Source: Dryococelus australis (Eukaryota > Arthropoda > Insecta > Phasmatodea > Phasmatidae). Taken from it: DNA of 64,000 nucleotides. The notes under the pieces were generated by a model. It was not told where the DNA came from, ran no database searches, and was given only the letters and a program-made list of their open reading frames with translations. Made by a program: the position numbers and the translations under genes. The stretch covers positions 312,406,184 to 312,470,183 of the forward strand of contig CM057009.1 of the NCBI GenBank assembly GCA_029891345.1, given 5' to 3'. The first letter of the stretch is position 1. Each line of letters opens with the position of its first letter. Below are positions 53,689 through 64,000 of this stretch, piece after piece.

Positions 53689-55225
53689 GCATACACATGG
53701 GAAATATGCTGCGCGTCTATAAAACGCTCAGAATTTTATTCATAGGCCTAATTGGAACCACATTTATTACACTGACCGTTGTTTACACATACAACAGAAC
53801 GACATTTTGTAAATACTTATTAGCTAAGTATTAACTTTTCAAACTTGCGAGCTTTATAACCACAAAACTTACACGTTAATTTTCACACCTGAAATATAAT
53901 ATGGCGACTGTCGTAAGTATGCAAGTATGCCCAGCAAGTATACAATTTCAAATACTTGCCAAGTATAGAGCCTGTGTGTACTATAATGGGAATTCGGACA
54001 TCGCTAGTTATACTTGGTGATGTCACTTCCGGGGACAGGTACACACAAGTATGTATTTCTTGAGAATCCGGAAACAGCCTTAGTTAGTATGAGGAGGGGA
54101 GGATAATCTGGAAGTATAATTTTAGCAGAGCTTTAGAAAAGGTCGAAGTAATCGCGAATGGAATGCGATCTGGGAAGGTTTATTTTACTCAGGTTGGGGA
54201 GTTCAATGATGATAGATTGGCAATGAAAATTACTCGTCGCCATTTGCACTGGGCTGCACGTGTACCGGATTTTTTTGTTCCGTATGAAAGCAAGTGAGTA
54301 ATTGCCATTTTCATAAAACAAATATAATTGTGCAAAATCTGCCGATAGAACCTACGTAAAAAAATATAATTTTGTTCTTCACACTCGGGTGGGAATTTTA
54401 CAAAATACTCCTACATCCACATGTTTAACGTCCGGTTGTAAAACTAGATTTAGCTGAACGTTGAATTACGCAATTTCTTTAATTAAATGTGACAGCACAA
54501 TTGAGAAATTCCTTTTGAAGACGGCTATATTTACTTCAATCTCAATTTTGGGACTTTTATTTTTCACTAAAATAACTATGTTTACGAAAGTTCAATGACA
54601 AACACCATCGTATTGTTACTGTTTTGTAGTAGGAGAAAATTCATGCAATTTTTATTTACACATTTAAATCATAAATCTCCCTACTGTGGGTATTATTGAA
54701 GTATTAAACGACTGCTTCACCTAAAGCATGTTAATTTTCGGTCTTGTGCGCATGGAAAAACACTCAAATACATTCGCAACGAGTGGCGCACTTTCTTCTT
54801 ATATGTACACATTCTCATATTACATACTCGAAATTGGCAGTGAATTAAAGCTTGAGATATTATTTCACATAAATATTAACTGAATTCAATAAGTTGTATC
54901 AATTTATGTAAAATAAAATAAAATTTATTTTGTGAATCAATCAGTTGTTCTCGAAAAACTTCAAAGTGGCAAATTCAGAGATTTTTGCAAACGTTTCAAA
55001 CGAACAAATCTAAAAATTAACTGAAACAAGAATGTTATAAGTAATTAAACATATACGAAAGCAAAGTAATTAAAAAGAACGAAACATTCTCTTCAACATC
55101 GTACATTTATTTTGTATGAATTATTAATTTGTAAATGCGTTTTATACATTCAAATACATATGTATAATTGTATTATCATTCATCAATTTCCGGTAATAAT
55201 GATAGAATAATTCTGATTAGAGGAT
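53689..55225. other. no recognisable gene
   Basis: AT-rich. Around 53910-54060 short caagtat(a/g) words recur in both orientations (gcaagtatgcccagcaagta, caaatacttgccaagtat), possibly a decayed MITE. Confidence 0.4.
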
Positions 55226-55229
55226 AAAA

Positions 55230-55575
55230 ATTAAATCTAGAAAATATACGAATATGATATCTACAAAGTAAATATCTTTGGTCGTTAGGAGTACCTCATT
55301 CCTGACAGTCAATAAATTTGAAAGTTTGTTACAATTATGACTTCGAGGTGAATTAATGTGGCATTTAATACATTGAATTTGATAAATATCAAATACCATC
55401 ATACATTTATCACGGTGTCAAATTTCATCTTTATATGTATTAAAAAAATTATTAGCTTCTTTCTTGAAACCATGAATTCCTTTTGTTCTTTTAGTTTTAT
55501 ATAAATTTGAACATATGTAACATCCACAGAATTTGTCATTTGATTGAACAACTTTAAGTTTCTTACATGCTTTTT
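55230..55575 (-). pseudogene. possible virus/Polinton-type polymerase-associated Cys-rich fragment
   Basis: On the minus strand, one frame across this segment reads FCGCYICSNLYKTKRTKGIH, then GFKKEANNFFNTYKDEI, a stop, CMMVFDIYQIQCIKCHINS and PRSHNCNKLSN. Paired CxxC and H-x-C spacing suggests zinc-binding modules like those N-terminal to family B DNA polymerases of Polinton- or virus-like elements. A firmer polymerase fragment exists at 62.4-63.9 kb on the other strand. The evidence is the Cys/His pattern only. A random AT-rich frame is the alternative. Confidence 0.35.
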
Positions 55576-56150
55576 ATTGCTGGATAGTTGTATCAACTAA
55601 CATGGCACAGGCAGGAATTTAAAAAAAAATGTTATTTATTTTCACCTCTGAACGAAAGTTTTATTTTAATTAACAGGGTGATTTTATACGTAATGAAATT
55701 ATAAGAATTAATTCCTGTCTTTTTTGACAAATATTGTGCAATTTGCCTCCTTAACAGTATGCCCTATGCATATTCAAACCGCTCTTTCATATATATTAAT
55801 GAAACAAAATATCATAACCTTATTTCGTTAACAATTATTCTGCATCATTTTGAACTATTTTAGGGGTGGAAATGACAGCTTCTGTTGACACCATTATTAT
55901 TGGCTGGTAGCATCAAACATAAAATAAAAGATTGAGATGGTACATGTAACATCTTCTGTAGAAAATAAAATGATCTTTTTCAGACAAATATGGCTGCCAT
56001 AATGACGTTTGGATGAGGTCACAATATTCGAAAATGTTTTTATCAACTTTGAAGAATTTCGGTGGGAAAATACGACAGTTTTTACGAGGACTTTTTGATT
56101 TCGATAAAGATGCTGACAAATAAAAATTTGTGCCAAAATTTTTCTATAAT

Positions 56151-56192
56151 TATTGCCATGTTCAACTATGAATAAATTGAAGCACGAATTTG
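56151..56192 (+). repeat. inverted-repeat left arm around the ATP6 NUMT
   Basis: The stretch tattgccatgttcaactatg, then aataaattgaagcacgaatttg. The reverse complement of 57179-57220 is identical except t for c at one site. A third, direct, diverged copy is at 56325-56365 (cattgctatgttcaactatg, aataaatttaagcaagaattt). Confidence 0.92.
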
Positions 56193-56254
56193 CTGCATAT
56201 TATATATATATAATATGAAGCACGAATTTGTATACATATACATATATTTTGCAC

Positions 56255-56262
<8 letters not shown>

Positions 56263-56320
<58 letters not shown>
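56263..56320. repeat. (AT)n microsatellite
   Basis: About 29 AT units following interrupted tatata/acata stretches from 56200. Confidence 0.95.
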
Positions 56321-56323
<3 letters not shown>

Positions 56324-56719
56324 GTCATTGCTATGTTCAACTATGAATAAATTTAAGCAAGAATTTGCATATCATATTACATATATATGTGTGTGACTGA
56401 AAGCAAGTATTGGTCTCTTAAACCACGTAATAGTAATTAGTAACTACTTTTGATGAGAAATTTAGTTAAATTAATAACATTAATATGTCATATTAAAATC
56501 ATTGATTATCAAAAATTTCTTATTCCTCAAATATCTCCTATAAGATGAATAATCATCTACTTATACAGTATCATTAATTTTTTTATATTTATTGTAAAAA
56601 ATTACTTAACGAAAAATTAATTTCTTAACATAAAATAACTATAGTAAAATTAAATACTGAAAGTTTGTGAAAAGATAGCAAATCTTTTTTTCTATTGTTG
56701 AACAATCGACAAGATTGTT

Positions 56720-57178
56720 TAATATTCAACTTAACTGAAGAGCAGCTCTAATTGGATTAATATTATTACCAACATACTTTTGGTTAATAAATAACCGATA
56801 CTCATTAATATGAAATAAACCATTTAATATTTTAAATACTGAACTTAATGTTTTATTTTTAAAAATACAGTAAAGAAACAACATTAGTATTAATTTCATT
56901 ATTCACCACAATTGTAATTAATAATACAATATGATTATTTCCAATATTTATTCACGAGAACAAGTCACCTAGCTATAACATTAGCTTTAGCATTACCTTT
57001 ATGATTATCATTTTTATTATATGGTTGAATTAAAAATACAGAAACAATATTTACACATCTAGTTCCCACAGGAACTCCTACTGTATTAATACAATTTATA
57101 GCTAGTATTGAAACTATCAGAAATATCATTCGACCAGGAACATTAGCTGTACGATTCGCAGCAAATATTATATATAAT
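56720..57178 (+). pseudogene. ATP6: nuclear copy of mitochondrial ATP6 (NUMT)
   Basis: With the invertebrate mitochondrial code the segment reads as ATP synthase subunit a from about residue 18 to 175. Pieces include ALIGLMLLPTYFWLMNN (about 56745), ISLFTTIVINNTMWLFP (about 56895), LALALPLWLSFLLYGWI (about 56985), [15 protein letters not shown] (about 57055) and [15 protein letters not shown] (about 57125). TGA must be read as Trp at several sites, so the nuclear code gives stops. One or two frameshifts lie near 56865-56970. ATP6 forms the proton channel of the mitochondrial enzyme; this nuclear fragment cannot be expressed as such. It starts and ends within DNA bounded by a nuclear inverted repeat. 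Confidence 0.92.
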
Positions 57179-57220
57179 CAAATTCGTGCTTCAATTTGTT
57201 CATAGTTGAACATGGCAATA
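57179..57220 (-). repeat. inverted-repeat right arm around the ATP6 NUMT
   Basis: The stretch caaattcgtgcttcaatttg, then ttcatagttgaacatggcaata, partner of 56151-56192 with one mismatch over 42 bases. The ATP6 homology ends within a few bases of this arm. Confidence 0.92.
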
Positions 57221-57444
57221 ACTTCATTTCCAAGCGATTCGAAATAATAACACGACATATACTGTCCGGCAGTTATTACGCACTACCCTAGTTGTAATTG
57301 CTAGGTATTAACTGGGCGGATGACTCGAATTTTTGTACTGATGAAAAAACACACCATAAAATACGAATACTTATGAGTGCGCAGTTGCAAATGTATACTA
57401 AATGAAAAGATAACTCTGACTGCATACATTAAAAAAATGTCGAT

Positions 57445-57506
<62 letters not shown>

Positions 57507-58116
57507 TAGAACATTAACTTTTAATAAGCACAATCAAAACCGCTTGCTATATTGCTCATAAAAATATTAACCTTCACAAGTCTACGATAAAATTACATAG
57601 TGAACAGGATGGGTTAATGGTCACGTGTAGCACAAATAATGTGTAAAAATAAAACACATTCGTTTAAATAACTCCATCCATAGCAACTTCATACAACTTG
57701 CAATCAGAAAATACCAGATAAATACATGTATCTTTTACCATCAAACTTGCCTGAACTCGCCAGCATTCGAGAACTCATTAATCCAACATAGTCTAAATAA
57801 TTGAACACTAGGACGAGCAGCGAGACGAGTCCACACGCATGAGTTCTCAATCTACCGGAACACTGTGGCTCGAATTTATAGACATCTGCCTTCCTGCCCT
57901 TCCACTGTACTGCCCTCGTGCGTTCTAGCAACTTCCAGAAGAATGCCTGCACGAGATCTGCTACCTAAGCCTGCATGCGAGCAGTTATGAAGGCTTGTTT
58001 GGAATAACCTGGCTAACTATACTTCTTGCTGCACAACTTAAGACGAGTGCAATTTGTTATGATATTAATTCTGCAACTGTGGTTCAAAAACAATATTCAC
58101 TCACGTCTTCAGCATT
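57221..58116. other. no recognisable gene; (TA)n microsatellite inside
   Basis: A (TA)n tract of about 28 units lies at 57447-57502. The rest has short frames only. Confidence 0.5.
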
Positions 58117-58372
58117 ATGTGTTTGTACACAGCGACTAATCGTTATGTGTTTGTACACAGTGACTAATCGTTATGTGTTTGTACACAGCGACTAATCGTT
58201 ATGTGTTTGTACACATCGACTAATCGTTATGGGTTTGTACACAGCGACTAATTGTTGTGTGTTTGTACACAGTGACTAATCGTTATGTGTTTGTACACAG
58301 TGACTAATCGTTGTGTGTTTGTACACAGTGCCTAATCGTTGTGTGTTTGTACACAGTGACTAATAGTTCTGT
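58117..58372. repeat. 28-bp minisatellite, about 9 units
   Basis: Unit atgtgtttgtacacagcgac then taatcgtt, period 28 (58117, 58145, and so on). Variants are limited to a few sites (cgac/tgac, tat/tgt, one atcgac). The tgtgtttgtacaca part is partly palindromic. Confidence 0.96.
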
Positions 58373-58848
58373 TTTACAACTGGAAATTTTTTTAAATTAA
58401 TACAAATGTTTACCACAATTTCCACACAGTGATGTTTTAGATCAGTAAATATTTTCGTGATTTTCTTATTTACTATTTACCCGTGTTTAATAGAGTTAAG
58501 CTCTTTATCGGAACAAAATAAACAAAATTACTCTACCGCGCTCTCTCTGATTGGCTAAAATTTCAATATGCCACGCTAAGGTTTTGTGAAATTTAATATT
58601 AGCGTGGCATGTGCAAACTAATGTTGAATTTTAATAGGCGAATGTCGTAGACTTCAAGTTTATTATAAACATCGAACTAAATAAACAATACGGTTTTTTT
58701 AAATATTAAATTTTAAATATAGTCCTTCAATAATTCAGCTGCAGAGTTGCATGCAAATAGTTTCCGAAGAATTCTCCGGAACGAGACAAACATTTTTAGA
58801 CCAACTGTGTATCTCAACCTCGTGACGATTTTACTTACTTTCTTGAAA
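58373..58848. other. short AT-rich spacer
   Basis: The stretch caatatgccacgctaaggtt (58565-58584) and ttaatattagcgtggcatgt (58594-58613) form an inverted repeat (atgccacgcta/tagcgtggcat), possibly the ends or stem of a short element. Confidence 0.5.
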
Positions 58849-59222
58849 TTACATATTAATCAGATATATATTCTACCCTAAATTACATATTAATCATATA
58901 TATTCTACCCTAAATTACATATTAATCAAATATATATTCTACCCTAAATTACATATTAATCAGATATATATTCTACCCTAAATTACATATTAATCAGATA
59001 TATATTCTACCCTAAATTACATATTAATCAGATATATATTCTACCCTAAATTACATACTAATCAAATATATATTCTACCCTAAATTACATATTAATCAGA
59101 TATATATTCTACCCTAAATTACATATTAATCAGATATATATTCTACCCTAAATTACATATTAATCAGATATATATTCTACCCTAAATTACATATAATCAG
59201 ATATATATTCTACCCTAAATTG
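58849..59222. repeat. 34-bp minisatellite, 11 units
   Basis: Unit ttacatattaatcagatata then tattctaccctaaa, period 34, with small deletions in the second and penultimate units. The ctaccctaa part is reminiscent of telomere-type cccta, but the unit is not a telomeric repeat. Confidence 0.96.
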
Positions 59223-59459
59223 TCCAGATCACGCAAGGAAAATCCGCTGCAGGCTAAAATAAGTATTTAGAGATAGAATGTATTAAATTGCTGTAAACCA
59301 AGCAGGAAAGTCGGTGTCTGTTGGGTTGGCAACGCCTCCTCGTGGCTGCCTGCAAGCTCCGTCCCCCCTCTCAAGAAAGCCGGGGCTACAGGTTGTCGCA
59401 GAATGTTGTAAACAAAATTCCGACCGCCTGCCTTCAAACTTGGAAAACCCACCGCGAGT
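59223..59459. other. GC-richer spacer without recognisable gene
   Basis: Two opposed short frames only. Confidence 0.4.
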
Positions 59460-59995
59460 AAAGGCCCGTACACAATTGAGAACTTTTAAAATTTAACTTT
59501 ACGGTTTGACTTTATGTTTGCTTTCCGACATGTTGTTTCTTATGGAGCTTGACACAATGCAACTGTCAAAGGTGAAGTCAAGCACTCTTGACTTTACGAT
59601 TTCGAAAAGTTGACGTTTAAAGTCAAAGTCAAGCAGCCATTTTGCCGAGAATCTAACAGAGGTTGTGTGGCAAGTTCGCTATTTTATTGTAGGGCGATTT
59701 TAATCTCGGTATATTAAACAAAGCTCGCCTGAAATTAAATAAATGGCAAACGAATATAATGTGAAGAGGAAATATATGAATTGACATATTTTAATAAAGA
59801 AAACAAATGAGAATTTTTTTGTTTAGAAGGAAATTTTTAATATACGTTTTAAGCCTATTTCTAAATAATTTACCTAAAATACATTCCTGGATAATTTCGT
59901 AATTATTTTCATAACAGGATACACATTTTTACGAAGCTCGCAGAACCTATGTTCAATTGTCTGAACTCTGACTTTACAATAGTATTGTGTATTGG
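59460..59995. mobile_element. possible MITE
   Basis: The left side has ggcccgtacacaattgagaa and several gactttac/aaagtcaa words. The right side has ctctgactttacaatagtat then tgtgta, so tacacaat and attgtgta are inverted at the two ends. The terminal repeat is short, so this is tentative. Confidence 0.35.
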
Positions 59996-60544
59996 TGGTT
60001 TCGTCAGAGGAAAGGAAATGTAAAGTAAAATTGCCAATGTCTCCTATTGTGTAAGAAACTTAACTCTGTGTTTTTCGATACTGCGAGGAACATTTTGAGA
60101 ATATGGCGGACTCTAATACCGGACGCGCACGACAATAGGTTTAGCCTTGTAACTGGCCGCCGTCTGTTTGCGCTGCCGGAATTTGCTCTTTCACTTTTCA
60201 GCAAAAAAAATTCGACGACAACTTTAGCCGTTTATTCTTGAAAATCTAACACTTGGGTAGATGTGACTGGAAGATAACTTAACCTTATCTCTTTCTAATA
60301 GAACCGTTATTACAGTACGCGTTCCGGTTTCCCCCCCCCCCCCCAACGAACTAAAATTTAACCGCTGAAGTTATTCAGCCAAATGATTCAGTAATTCTGG
60401 TCATACTGTGATAAGTTTCCATGGACGTGCATTAAAGCGAGGCTGTTTAGGAGATCTTCTCCAGTCTTGTTCCTCGAGAAAGTTTTTTTTATAGTTTTAG
60501 AGCCGAAGTATGACCTCCAGCGCGTGTAAGTTTTGACAGGGAGT

Positions 60545-60577
<33 letters not shown>

Positions 60578-62389
60578 CGTCTTTTTTTTAAGGCAGTTAA
60601 GGCATATCTGCCTTCTCTTACACAGAACCATTTTTTTACAATTTACATTTGCTTATTACAGTTTAGAAGAAAAAATAATAATAGTTCTTACAAATTAACA
60701 ATACTGCAGAAAATCAAAAGTCGTTACTATACATTAACGGAAATTTAAGTGGTGATTATTAAGTTTAAAATAGTCCATAAAACACTGTTGATGAACTGGC
60801 AGGTATTAGGCCAAATTGTGCATCATGTGCACGCAAGAATATATATAGTACAATTGCGCAATGCATAAATGCACATGTAACCATTACGGCGAAGTTACCA
60901 CTGTGGATTTTCCTGTCATCCACTAAATGCGTCTATGAGTTAAACTGCCCTTAGATGTCGGCAAGGAGACCAAGAGAATCTGCCAAATTCTCGCAAATCT
61001 CTTGCAGTTTCATCCAGGCGCGCCAATTTAATTCTTACGACATCGTTCGTCGTCTGTGCAGTTATACTTTATACAGCATGAGATTGTTACGGTTTCTAAT
61101 ATCATTAGAACTGTTTTTCCTGCGTAGGTATTTTGGGGAGGAGTCGGTGAGTTTATCTGTCCACCTTCTCCTCATTATTGTGTCGCTGCATTCAGAATTC
61201 GGCTGCATCCGAATTCTCTCAAAGTACATACATGTCTGTACTAGGCACTGCCTGTGATCTCAACACGTCTAGGCCTATACTAGCGCTGTCTGAATTCCCA
61301 CAATGGATGCTCTATACTTCCGCACGTTCACGAAGTTGCCTACTTGCTGCGCGAACTTACGACTGTTGCCATATTGGTTCTGTTTGTCAGCGTGACTGTT
61401 TCGAGGTTATAAAAACGCCAATTTGAAAAAAATCTGCTAATATATAATATAATTTAAAAGTTATTTGTTATGTGCGCGACAACAGAAAATTCATCTAAAA
61501 ATCGAAACATGCTCGTGCCTCTACACAGTGCATTTTTTTTTTTTTTTTTGTTTCTTGTAGTAATTTGTGTTGCCGCTAGAATATGTGTGTATTGTGCAGC
61601 GGAGATGACCCGTTCGAATAGCCTGGACAAATACATAGGTACACAGGCAAGTAATCTAACGCTTTTATATTGTTTTTGTTTAATCTCAAGCCCATTCAGT
61701 TTATTTATACTCAATTGAGTTATTCAACTTCTTGAGTAGAACTTCCTTTCTGTTTAATAAAAAAATAGAAAATTGATAATAAATAAAACTTGAAATTAAC
61801 CTGTTTAATGAAAAATAATAATCGAATAAGTTCATGAAATATTTTTCTTTGAAAAATAGAAATTGAAATGGAAGGAACAAGTGAAGAAAAGGAAAGAAAT
61901 CTGAAGACACAAAATAACTTAGGGATGATTCACTGAAGGATATAAAGAATATTTGCAAGAAAAATAAATATGTAGGTTATAACAAATATAAGTCAAAATA
62001 AGACACAGTGAGATTTGTTTCTAATGCATTAATTGACAGAAAAAATTACCAAAAATATATCAAAAATTTATGATTTTAAAAACTGTTCATATGCTTAATT
62101 GAGATATTTTGCGAAGAATTATAAAATGTATCCCTTGTGACTGTCAGGTGAAAAACTTTTCCAAAGATCAAAAATCATATTTCAGAAGAAAAAAATGTCC
62201 CTTTTCAAAGTTTCATGAAGATGTAGTACATCTAAAAATGTTGAAACATTTAATGTGCCATTTTGTAAAGTTAATGATAAAGAATCCGTTGAATAATTTA
62301 GAACAAGAAAATGAAAAGTAATTCAACTGCTTTTAAGTCAACTTATCACATCAATCATAAAGAAATCGACTAAACCTTCAAAGAATTTT
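59996..62389. other. no firmly recognisable gene; simple repeats
   Basis: A C run lies at 60332-60344, (taa)n at 60548-60574 and a T run at 61529-61548. A 70-residue frame at 62109-62321 (IKCIPCDCQVKNFSKDQ) lies upstream of the polymerase remnant in the same orientation and could be its decayed N-terminal finger, but this is only positional. Confidence 0.4.
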
Positions 62390-63870
62390 TAGAATAAACT
62401 AAAACAGACATTATTTAGAATTAGAAATATTTTAGGTCTTAGTAATGAAAAATCAAAACGAAATACTATAACTGTTCCAAAAGTAAATATAATATTTGGA
62501 ACATCGTTTAAAACTGATTTATTTGATGAAATATTGATAAAAAATGACTGATTTTTGAAGCACGAGGCCATGTCTAGTTTTCAAATTCAGTCAATTATCT
62601 TTAGATTTGTGTAAATAAATATAATCCAATGAATGACTTATCATACATTGAACTACCAGATAAAATTTAAGTAAAGAAAGCTTGTGTAAATTTAAAAAAG
62701 TGATTATAAAAAAGGTTTTAACAAACTTCATTAAATCAGTTTTACATCCAGCAACAAACCATGCTGATAGAATTTCAAAGAATAAAAGTGTTTGTTAAGA
62801 AATTGACAAATTTCTAGCAAATTTTTAATGCAAACGAAAATTTATGACATTCCGAAATTTGAGACGAAAATAATTTTTCCACAAATGTTTATCCTTTTGA
62901 CGAAAAGTTATATATTTACCCATTGCAAATAACCAATAACAAAAAAGATAATCTTATAAACTTATTATACTTAACTGAAGAAAAAATAGTCATTACTGTT
63001 GGCTCAAAGATTTATCAGGTATAATTTCAGCACAAAGTAGTAAACACAATGCAGTAAACCCTTCCTTTTGAAAGGTGTTTAAAAATAATCCACAGTAAAG
63101 AAAAATTGAATTGTCATGAAGAATATTGCTCAAACTACGCATAAGTAAGAATAGAAATTCCAAACTTTGAAAATTATATATATTTCAAAATTATAAACAT
63201 TTGTCTAGAATTACCTTTATAATTTATGCAGATATCGATTGTTGTGAACCAAATCCAGAAAAATCTTTTATAAAAAAGGACAAATTCTTTATTTAATCAG
63301 GTTTTCATTTTATTTTAACCATAGCAACAGATATTATAAAGTGGAGTGAAAGATTTGGGCGGCTCTTAACATCGGCGTCTTGACACAGCCAATGGGGGTG
63401 AAGCAAGGTGAGTACGGAGCAGCGCCGGAATGCAAGGGCGGGGGAAACGAGAGATCCCCGAGAAAACTCTCCGATCGGCGGCATCTTCCGGCTCATTGAA
63501 ATGTCAAAGAAACGGTCGCAAGAATTTAAGAAAGTACATGACAAAAAATTTAAATGACAATTAACTAACAAACAAAAATAGCAATTTTATAATACAGCAA
63601 AGAGTACCTTCGAAGAGTTCCTAGAAATTTAGAAAGATATATGTTAGTTATAAATAGTAAAATCGAATAATTTTTAATTATTGCTAAAGAAGATAAATTA
63701 AATTATGGCAAAAAAAAAGAATTACTAACACAGCATAAAGCTTAATTAAAAATTCAGTCGAGTGCCTTCAAGATAATACACAAAACGTTATAAACCATAA
63801 TCACTTGACAGGGAAATACTGTATGTAGGAGCAGCACGTTCACAATGTAACAGAAATGTATGATATTGTG
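62390..63870 (+). pseudogene. polB: Polinton/virus-type family B DNA polymerase, N-terminal and exonuclease part, heavily decayed
   Basis: Read across several frames, the order of motifs matches protein-primed family B polymerases of Polinton and related virus-like elements. The motifs are FKTDLFDEILIKND (about 62507), NDLSYIELPDKI (about 62632), KKACVNLKK, HYCWLKDLSGIISAQSSKHN (about 62990), LNCHEEYCSNYA (about 63110) and ITFIIYADIDCCEPNPEKSF (about 63210). The last is the exonuclease I block. After an inserted SINE (63355-63480), NHNHLTGKYC and then AARSQCN (about 63795-63860) recall the zinc-binding HNH-like segment of the same enzymes. Stops and frameshifts are frequent. The polymerase domain proper is absent or outside the window. 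The enzyme would replicate the element's DNA. Confidence 0.7.
63355..63480 (-). repeat. SINE body fragment inserted in the polymerase remnant
   Basis: The minus strand reads gttttctcggggatctctcg, tttcccccgcccttgcattc and cggcgctgctccgtactcac, then gatgttaagagccgcccaaa. This matches the body and tail of the SINE at 24650-24780. The tRNA-like head is missing. Polymerase motifs resume downstream, so the SINE arrived after the polymerase gene. Confidence 0.85.
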
Positions 63871-64000
63871 TGAAAAACTAACTGTGTTGTAAAATATTGA
63901 ACATTTTTTATTTCCTTTTAAATCTTTTTTGCTGCTATTGTAAGTATGTGAATGGGCTTTAAAAATTTGTACTAGTTAGCCGTCGTCTGTTCTGCGCTCA

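Noticed and set aside
58117-59222. CRISPR or telomeric repeats
   Set aside because: Contiguous 28- and 34-bp minisatellites without spacers; the ccctaa in the 34-bp unit is not a telomeric tandem.
61454-61718. Opposed 86- and 82-residue frames
   Set aside because: Both cross a T/A homopolymer and overlap on opposite strands.

Overview
This window looks like repeat-dense, AT-rich intergenic DNA from a eukaryote, most likely an insect or another arthropod. Several things point there. Gypsy-type LTR elements with env-like genes, a Bel/Pao element, a hAT element, a pogo/Tigger-like element, APE-type LINEs and tRNA-derived SINEs sit together. A mitochondrial ATP6 fragment reads only with TGA as Trp, AGA as Ser and an invertebrate-like protein sequence. 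I found no intact host protein-coding gene, no rRNA and no functional tRNA. Almost every recognisable coding stretch is a broken mobile-element or virus-like gene.

Layout. 1-0.9 kb: two adjacent small ORFs of virus-like or selfish-element type. 1.5-2.3 kb: a tRNA-SINE relative and a cluster of AAGATGGC-type motifs. 5.1-9.35 kb (minus): a gypsy-type element with env, integrase, RNase H and the tail of RT. 9.36-12.36 kb (minus): a Bel/Pao element joined directly to it. 12.8-17 kb (plus): a gypsy-type integrase with a 98% identical 280-bp internal duplication, followed by a broken env. 17.3-19.8 kb (plus): a related element in which protease and the start of RT run straight into env, with RNase H and integrase missing. 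21.13-23.91 kb: a hAT element with inverted ends and a perfect 8-bp target duplication. 24.5-25 kb: two SINE copies in inverted orientation. 29-31 kb: a diverged duplication carrying recurring hairpins.

33.68-36.22 kb: a nearly full-length pogo/Tigger-like transposase with a C-terminal PHD-like finger. 36.45-37.86 kb (minus): a CR1-LINE-like ORF1 (PHD finger plus esterase). 41.37-47.06 kb: a minisatellite tract split by a 4.6-kb LINE, itself split by a MITE and followed by a SINE. 39.96-52.5 kb: many copies of one MITE family (TIR GGCTGTTCACGGTAAAGTGA), one of which carries a nested PIF/Harbinger-type MITE with a TTA duplication. 53.3-59.2 kb: three minisatellites (31, 28 and 34 bp) around a nuclear mitochondrial ATP6 copy bounded by 42-bp inverted repeats. 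62.4-63.87 kb: a decayed Polinton/virus-type family B DNA polymerase interrupted by a SINE.

The elements do not form a pathway. The value of the window is the order of nesting (who inserted into whom), the concentration of env-bearing retroelements, and a few structures I cannot assign: the gag-like insert at 13.45-14.18 kb, the hairpin series at 29.5-30.8 kb and the inverted-repeat NUMT. All family names rest on reading motifs by eye; no database search was run.
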